Shown here in pieces: positions 57,422 through 64,000 of a stretch of 64,000 bases of DNA. The notes under the pieces were generated by a model, which saw only the letters and a list, made by a program, of their open reading frames with translations, was not told the origin of the DNA and did no database searches. Position numbers and translations under genes: made by a program. The DNA is from Chaetomium olivaceum (taxonomy: Eukaryota > Ascomycota > Sordariomycetes > Sordariales > Chaetomiaceae): contig JAYWVB010000038.1 in the NCBI GenBank assembly GCA_039881045.1, positions 1 through 64,000 on the forward strand, in the 5' to 3' direction. Each line of letters starts with the position of its first letter. Position 1 is the first letter of the stretch.

Positions 57422-60400
57422 TTGGCAACCACGGCCTAGCGTCTGAGCTGTCGCTGCCTTGGCCGCGGAAACCAAACCCGGTCTCCGCAGCGAGTTACTA
57501 CCACCTGGACATTTCGTTATATCGTATCGACATCACGGCGGGGTTTTTATGAGTTGGGTGGTGAGGGCATTCATTGGTGCGTCATGGAGTAACGGGGTAT
57601 TATGGATGAGGTTAGGACAGGAAAACCGGCCAAAAGAATCACTTATGGATGTCTCTTTTCGATGCAAAGGTTGTGCTTTATATGACTCAGGGACATGCGT
57701 TGTTGTGTGTTTGGGGGTTGCTGGATCCGATGGGCTCTTGTCTTTGCTTTTTTTGCTGCCTCGCTGTTTCCCTCGTTTTCTTTCCCGCTTTCCAAACCAA
57801 CGATCGGTTCTTCCCATCGTCCGTGTTGGGAGCTGGAAAGCATTGGCGCAGCAGTACTGGGTGGCTTGTATAACGAAGAATGGGAAGGTCTGGTTGAGCC
57901 GGCTGGCTGGCCATGAGATGAAGGATTCCTCTCTGCCTCAACCTTTCTTTGGCTGTCCCATCCACACGGCACGGGACAGGCGGAGGCGGTACGACTGAGA
58001 GGCACTGGACAGATATACATACAGTAGTAGGTAGTACGGGCAGACCAACGTAGCTTGCCAGCCTTAGACGTGAAGTGTAATAATAGCTACGGCACGTAAT
58101 CCTACTTCTTATTTCTTGTATGCGATGGAGGTGTGGTCTGGCTGGTCTAAGGCGGTTTGGATGCGGTGGCATCAATCATTATGCGTTGAATAGTTCCAGT
58201 CAGTGTTTACCGGTCATGAATAGCCATGGGACCTGGCCACAACTCGTTCGGAATAGACTAATATGGGATCGGTCCCTTGCTCGGAGCGATTTCCCTCTGT
58301 CGACTGTGAATGCTTGCTTAGTATGTACCGCAGCGTGACCAAAGGAAAGCAAGACTCCAAAGATGGCTACACAAGAAGTAGAAAGGACTAGAGGAAAAGG
58401 ATATAAACGGTGTTGGTACATATGTAGTCGCCGTAGTCATGTTTGGAGTCGTGGATTTCCTCAAGTGTTGTTGGGTGGTAATTATTTACATGATCATAAG
58501 AGGATCAAAACGTGCCCCACACTCTCTGCATTTACAGCGCGCCGACACCGTTTCAGACTAAGAGAGAGGAATGTCACTGGAGACATCATAGGTAGGTTGT
58601 TATGTTTAACTACCCTGTTGGCTAGGGAAGCAGGATATGTTCACTCCAAGTTGACCTCTAACCCACTTTTTGGAACTTCACTTATTATTAAATAGGGGAG
58701 CAGTGTCACGGTGGCTCGGCTTCTGATAAAGAGAGTATAGGATGTTGGCAAGCTATCGGCCAAAAATCCACATCTAAGCCGTGTTTAAGATGAGTGAAGT
58801 CAACTCTTCTGGATGGAAACTTTCTGTTGTGCCGTCGATAAAAGTTGATTGTTGAACCTTCGGATTGGGCTCGAACTAAAACGGGAGTTTACGAAGTACT
58901 GGAAATAACTGTGCCAATTCCCAGTAGGCGAGATAAGCCTTCTGAGTTGTCACCCGAGAGAGCTGATTGATGGATTCTCTCGGGGGTTTCGGGGAATTGG
59001 TTGGCTGCTGATGGGAAAACAGCATGCGATAGGCAAGGGCCGTTATGACGGCGATCATGAACGGCGGTCCTGTTTCACAATATCTCGGATTTCATGATAT
59101 GTCCCGAGACGATCGAGCGCTCTTCATGTTCACGGGGCAAGATCACCTTGATAAGGGCCGGAAGGCGGGGTTTGTCTCTCAACTGGGGGATGATGTTGCC
59201 GTCGATCGCAGACAGGTCGCCTCGAGGTCCCAGGTCCGCCCTAGAGATCGACAACTCCGCCGCTTGCCGATTCGAGACCAGGCAATGCTGGCCCGCTCCC
59301 CACGGAACATGCCACGACCCGGTTCAACCGGTGAACGGTCAGGGGAATCACGTCACTGGATCGCCTGGGTGATCGTCCGCCAGCGTCTGGGGATCGGCCC
59401 TCGAGTGCCGACAGCTGGTTCCGAGGCATTGTCGACTGCCTCAACCAGCCGCACGGGGCATGGATCACTGAAACAAGGTTTTCGGAGACGGCAGACTCAT
59501 GAGTTCGTTTCCCATTGGGAAGTCTTCCCCGTGCTGACGTCCGATAGCGCTTTCCACGTGGTCCGCAGCTCCGCTCCTCGCCGGCTCCGGAGCGCTGGTG
59601 GAGGGCAGAAACCACGGGGCTCCATGGGGTCGATGATAGCCCTGTCTACCCCCGCGTCCGCCAGGCCGGTTCGGGAATGGGTGGTTAAAGGTCGTGTCTG
59701 TCAACACCGTCGGGATCGTCTGTGAGGCGGTCGGTGCATAGTAAGCTCGAAGGATGCGGGTATCAACTTCGACCCGATGCCGAGTTCCGGGCACCAGCGA
59801 GGCCGGCTGCTCGCGTCAGGAGAGGTTTGGAGCATCACCGTTGGGCGCCAGCTCCTTGCACCAACATTTCCCGCCTCCATCCATCACGCGGTAAAACGGC
59901 CGTAAAACAGCCGTAAAAAAAAACAACCGCAAAAACCACCGAGCCATCACATCACATCTTGTGGTAGAGTGGCGACGGCCACGTACCATAACTCTCCACT
60001 TGCGCTGTGTATTTGAGAGAATGGGTTCGAATGGATTTTTCACTGCACACAGCTTCTCGCCTTCCTTGTCCGGAGACGATCAACTCCGGGCCAGCCACTC
60101 GTGGAAGAAAACGGCAAGGGCAAATCGTTACCGCGCCCTTGCCGAAGATCACGCCCGGCCTGGTAGCAAGCGCTTTGCTCCCACCTTCCCGAAAGGTCGA
60201 CCGCACTCTAACTAACGGAAATCGATGGTCTGGACCCACCCGGACCCCACCAGCCGGTTCAGCCTCGAGGGGGAGATGACGGCGCGGTTGCCGAGAAGCC
60301 CACGGATGGGAGAGGAAGGTGCGGTTTCATGAACAGCGCCTGGCTTCCAGGTTGTTTCTTGTTGGTCTGGCTTGTCCGGTAAGAGCGATGGGCCAGCCAG

Positions 60401-62509
60401 AGCAATGTGGCAGTCGGGCTCTCCGTCCCAAGAAACGCCCGCACAGGGTGAACCAGGCCGAACCAGAGAGGTTCTTCGTCAGCTCCCGCATCGCGGCTCC
60501 TACCTGCCAAGTTCAGCTGCTGCAACGGAGTTTGGGGAAATGGACCCTGCCGTGGTGTGGCGACAAGCGACAAGCGACAGAGAAGTGTTTGGTTTGACTG
60601 AGGTGCCTTCTAGAAACGACGGAGGACAAGCCGAGGCGCCAGTTCACGGCACGGGCTCCAGCTCGACCCGATGCAGCCAGCTGCACGAGGTGCTTGAGAT
60701 GTTTCGGGCAGAGATGGATTCGGAGGGCTCCCATGAAAGAGAGAAGCGATGATCGTGCCGTGCATCTTTGACTCTTTGAAACATGTTCGGTCTGCGAAAA
60801 GAAAACGCGAAAACCGAATTCCTGTCCAAAACGGGGTCCAACTTCGGCCTCGACTCTCGTGAACCCTGCTGTCCGACTCCATGCGGACCCTCAACCACCT
60901 ACCTGGAACAGCCTAGCCCAGATTTGTGTGAGGCAACGCCCACGCCTTCTGATTGGCGCTTGCACGCCTGCTTCGCCCATGGACCGACACGGCGGGGCCG
61001 GGTTAGGATGAAGTTGCGCAAAGCACCTCCCTGACGTGGAGGCCGCATCCTTTTGGGAAGAAACAAAATCACACCATGCTATTATTCGTAATCTACTCGA
61101 TGCCAGACATGAGGCGGGAGCCGAGAAGAGCTATTCTCAGCGTCGCAGAGACATGCAGAGCCAAATGAAATTTGATGGAATGCAATTGCTGAACGCCAAC
61201 GGCTCCTGGAAACCCAGTCGGGTAAAAGAGAGCAACCCGGCACAGCATTTGGTCGAGCTGTCACACCTTGCACAGGACTGGACATGGAAGACGGCGAGAG
61301 CTGCTCTCTCGTGTAATCCGGATCGGCCATTCGCTCGACAATCCCATCACCACGGGCGACTGTACACAGTACCTGCGAATCTAGATGCTTTCGATGTGGT
61401 ACTGTTGACCGATGGTCAACACTCGTCAATGACCGGCAAATACTGGAAATTCAATCCGCCTTCCTCAATGGTAGACACGGAATGGGAGATGGATATTGAA
61501 TATGATGAAAGTCAGGTCTTATTGAGAAGAGCCAGGGCACCACTTGGCACGGCTCCAGGGATCCGGGCGCCTTCCAACCCACATGAAATGCTGACGGGCC
61601 GGGGGTGGCTTTCAGCCCCTCAACCAGTCGCCAAGCAGTCACTGATCGATTCCCTAGGATAATTGGCACAGCTTCCGCATCCCGTCACTTCGCCCGTTCT
61701 CCATCGTCGTTTCCACTTCTGCCAATTTGGTAGTTTTCAACTGGCACCTACCTTGCGGGCCACGTCAAAGTGACTGCCCTTTTCCGCTTTCCGTGTTCCG
61801 CTCTTGTCCATAACGTTAGCGCCAATTCCGGTCGCATTCCGCTCGTTACTTTGTGCCCTCTTCACCTTTCCTTCCCTACCTCAGGTGCCCTTTTTGCAAG
61901 TCAGTCAGTCAGCCATCCGATCTAGGCATCCCGACTTCTACACTAAAGGACGCATTCTCGAAGTCCTGTATTCACCACACTTGGGCATAATCACCACCAC
62001 GCTACTGCTGCATACCCCAGACGACATTGCAACTCTTTTTCGGACGTTGTTGGTGAATCTGGATGATAAGCTTTGCGGCCTTGGCAATCACCTCGTCGGA
62101 ACGATCAATATCTCTCGGCATCTCGTGTAAGCCGGACTTTGCGCAGGAGGGAGAGAGGGCCTGTCCGAGCCAAGGAGCACAGTACCAAATCAGAAAACTG
62201 CAACCAAGGGCCGTGAGCGTGGCATTCCCACAGCGCCCATCCAGTGCCTTCGGAGGACTCCACCCAACGCTGTGCCGGAGCCGGGCATGTCATGCCGGAG
62301 AGGACCGGGCCAGCAACCGAGTGAGTCAGGGCTCACAACGACGACAACACACCACCAACACCAACACACCCAAAGGGAGGAGGGGAGGGGGAGGGGAGAC
62401 GGAACGGGCTTGGTCCCCATTTTCGACAAAGCCGCCGCCGCCGCCGTAGTGCGCCAGGCCACAGCACCCCCCGCCCACCACCACCACGTCGAGAGGAGGC
62501 ACCCGTCCC
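57422..62509. other. 5.1 kb gene-poor interval
   Basis: No convincing gene. A 208-codon + frame at 61036-61662 begins with GTG rather than ATG, has no recognisable domain and no splice partners. A 226-codon + frame at 59045-59725 is Arg-rich with no features. An AT-rich patch lies at 58.4-58.9 kb, and 62.35-62.50 kb is a repeat-rich C/A leader (ACAACACACCACCAACACC-like) of the PH-domain gene. Confidence 0.5.
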
Positions 62510-63765
62510 ATGGCGCGAAGACCCAGCGATGCCTTCTCCCAGCACAGCGTCGGCAGCGACGCGCCGTCGGGGCGCCCGCGCCGCATGTCGATGGAGGAGG
62601 ACATGTTCTACCGGGAGCTCATGACGTCGCGGCCCGCCAAGCCGCCGAGCTACGACTCGGCCGTCAAGGCGGCCGTCGCCGCGCAGAGGAGGGCAGCGCA
62701 AGCTGCTTCGGGGCAGGGCGCTGCCAGGCACATCGCCGAGGACGTGCTGCCGAAGTATTCATGCGCTGTGCATATGGAGGGGGTGTTTATGCGCAAGATG
62801 GAGATCGAGGAGACGACAAAGCGGGCTGAATACCGCGACTGGAGGATGGTGTATGTCGAGCTGCGGGGTACTGCGCTTAACGTCTATTCGGTTAAGAAGG
62901 AGCGCGGGTGGTGGTGTCGTCGTCGAAGCATGACGGGCCCGACATCTTGCCCGACAACCCGCCGTGGGTGAAGAAGTCGACGTTGGAGAAGAGCTACAGC
63001 TTGCTCCATGCGGATGCGGGGATAGCCGCCGACTACAGAAAGTGCGTACGCTCAAAGTAGGGAGCCGACTAGAGGGACCAAAAACTGACCAAAACCAGGC
63101 GACGATATGTTATTCGGATGAGGGTAGAAACGGACCAGTTCCTACTATCGTGCGTCGAGCTTGGGACATTTGTCTCATGGCTGGACGGGATATTTGCCGC
63201 CATCAACGTCTCACCACCGATCGACGAACGCGACTTTCCCCGGGACTTTAGCGTACCACGCATTCAACGGATACGATGGCTGCGCGGGCAACGGCCACAG
63301 CCCGAAGACAGCATCGGCTTCCACCGGTTGACCGAGCAGCGGAGGCAAGACGGGAGCGATGAAGACGAGGACGGCGATGGAGGAGGTGGAGGTGGCGAAC
63401 CACCGGATCTCGACTACGGAGGGGACGAAGATGGCGGTGGTGTTTACGGCCCGCGGACCGACCACCCGATCGTGGGGCGACTGTCGACGACATCGTATCC
63501 GAACGAGAGCATCGACCCCGAGACAGGCAAGTGGAAGCCGCAGCACGGCTGGAGCACGACACACGATATGCTGTACGCACGACTATGCTACAGCGTGCTG
63601 TTATTCAAGAGCCCGCGCAAGAGCAACTACGTGATCGCGCGGGGTAAGCGCTGGTACGTGGACTGGGGCACCGGGCGCATGATCCGGGTGCTGCCGCCCG
63701 CGTACGGCGAGGTGGATGTCATGGGCCCGTGGCAGGTCATCATGCCGGAGAACAGGCTGATTTAA
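62510..63765 (+). CDS. Fungal PH-domain protein, one frame break
   Basis: Probable membrane- or lipid-associated signalling protein. Exons 62510-63041 and 63099-63765 (57-nt intron) give about 399 residues once one missing base near 62906-62917 (GGGTGGTGGTG) is allowed for. After a basic N-terminus (SQHSVGSDAPSGRPRRMSME) come PPSYDSAVKAAVAA and LPKYSCAVHMEGVFMRKME, which opens the PH fold. RDWRMVYVELRGTALNVYSV, LEKSYSLLHADAGIAADYRK, RRYVIRMRVETDQFLLSC and LGTFVSWLDGIFAAINV (the PH C-terminal helix with its Trp) complete it. Beyond it are PRIQRIRWLRGQ and an acidic, Gly-rich loop, then the C-terminal block ARLCYSVLLFKSPRKSNYV with RWYVDWGTGRM. This arrangement is widespread in filamentous fungi without assigned function. 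Confidence 0.85.
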
Positions 63766-64000
63766 CGGAGCGATTGCTGAGGCTGCGCTGCCACTTTGGT
63801 GCGCTACGAGCAACTCCCTGCGATATACCTTTGCTTTCTTTTTGTCATACCAGCGGCGGGGCGTTCTTGGGTACAGGCGGAGCATCTGGCGAGCTTTTCT
63901 TTTGCATATCCCTAGGCATGGCACTCGGAAGTCGCGGACTGGTGGGCGGGTCGAGCATTATATACCACTTTTCTTGCATGTAAAACGGAATCCCGTGGAG
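63766..64000. other. 3' flank of the PH-domain gene
   Basis: Nothing recognised in the last 235 bases. Confidence 0.5.

Noticed and set aside
59045..59725. 226-codon + frame
   Set aside because: Arg-rich random-looking composition, and the opposite strand is equally open. No domain seen.
61036..61662. 208-codon + frame
   Set aside because: Begins with GTG, not ATG; internal ATG starts give no recognisable protein. Kept only as a remark in the interval entry.

Overview
The window is nuclear DNA from a filamentous ascomycete, most likely a sordariomycete (Sordariales/Chaetomiaceae-like). The evidence is moderate to high GC, single genes with their own promoters, and frequent 54-60 nt introns (GTRAGT-type donor, CTAAC/CTGAC branch, YAG acceptor). 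The gene set is also fungal: a PHO85-type kinase, a YCF1-type ABCC pump, an SGF73 subunit, a Zn2Cys6 regulator and a DUF2841 protein. Species assignment is inference.

Layout. 1-3.9 kb holds no gene I can name; a purine-rich acidic coding-like tail lies at the very start. 3.9-6.2 kb (-) is a DUF2841/YDR124W-like protein with a Gln/His-rich tail. 6.2-15.6 kb is a gene-poor 9.4 kb stretch with short tandem repeats, including (CCTTCGTA)12. 15.6-21.9 kb (-) is a nine-exon ABCC transporter with an 806-nt intron. 23.1-25.1 kb is a convergent pair: a YjbQ/UPF0047 protein (+) and the pre-mRNA cleavage factor CFIm25 (-). 26.7-30.3 kb (+) is a dynamin-like nuclear GTPase. 30.6-31.0 kb is a nested repeat. 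31.9-33.8 kb (+) is a broken fungal hypothetical gene; 34.7-35.9 kb (+) is a secreted glutaminyl cyclase; 37.1-38.2 kb (+) is the CDK; 39.1-40.5 kb (+) is SGF73, followed by an in-frame Gln-rich extension. A tRNA-Ala(AGC) with an intron lies at 42.2 kb. 43.4-44.9 kb (-) is a decayed nuclease-like gene with a possible small divergent ORF. 45.6-52.5 kb is dense: peroxisomal-type carrier (+), NOSIP-type RING protein (-), tafazzin (+) and Zn2Cys6 regulator (-). 55.7-57.4 kb (+) is a G3BP-like NTF2/RRM protein. 57.4-62.5 kb is gene-poor. 62.5-63.8 kb (+) is a PH-domain protein.

How the genes work together. This is a housekeeping chromosomal region, not a biosynthetic or defence cluster. mRNA processing and transcription are represented by CFIm25, SGF73 and the G3BP-like protein; lipid and organelle function by tafazzin, the carrier and the ABCC pump; signalling by the CDK and PH protein. 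I see no shared pathway linking neighbours.

The most striking property is that otherwise conserved genes carry about 13 single-base frame breaks, many in short G or C runs, plus several in-frame TAG/TAA codons. Seven genes (YjbQ, CFIm25, CDK, carrier, NOSIP, tafazzin, G3BP) are intact. Unpolished indel errors explain the frame breaks best; the in-frame stops are less easily explained and are listed separately. I did not find a convincing new biological system.
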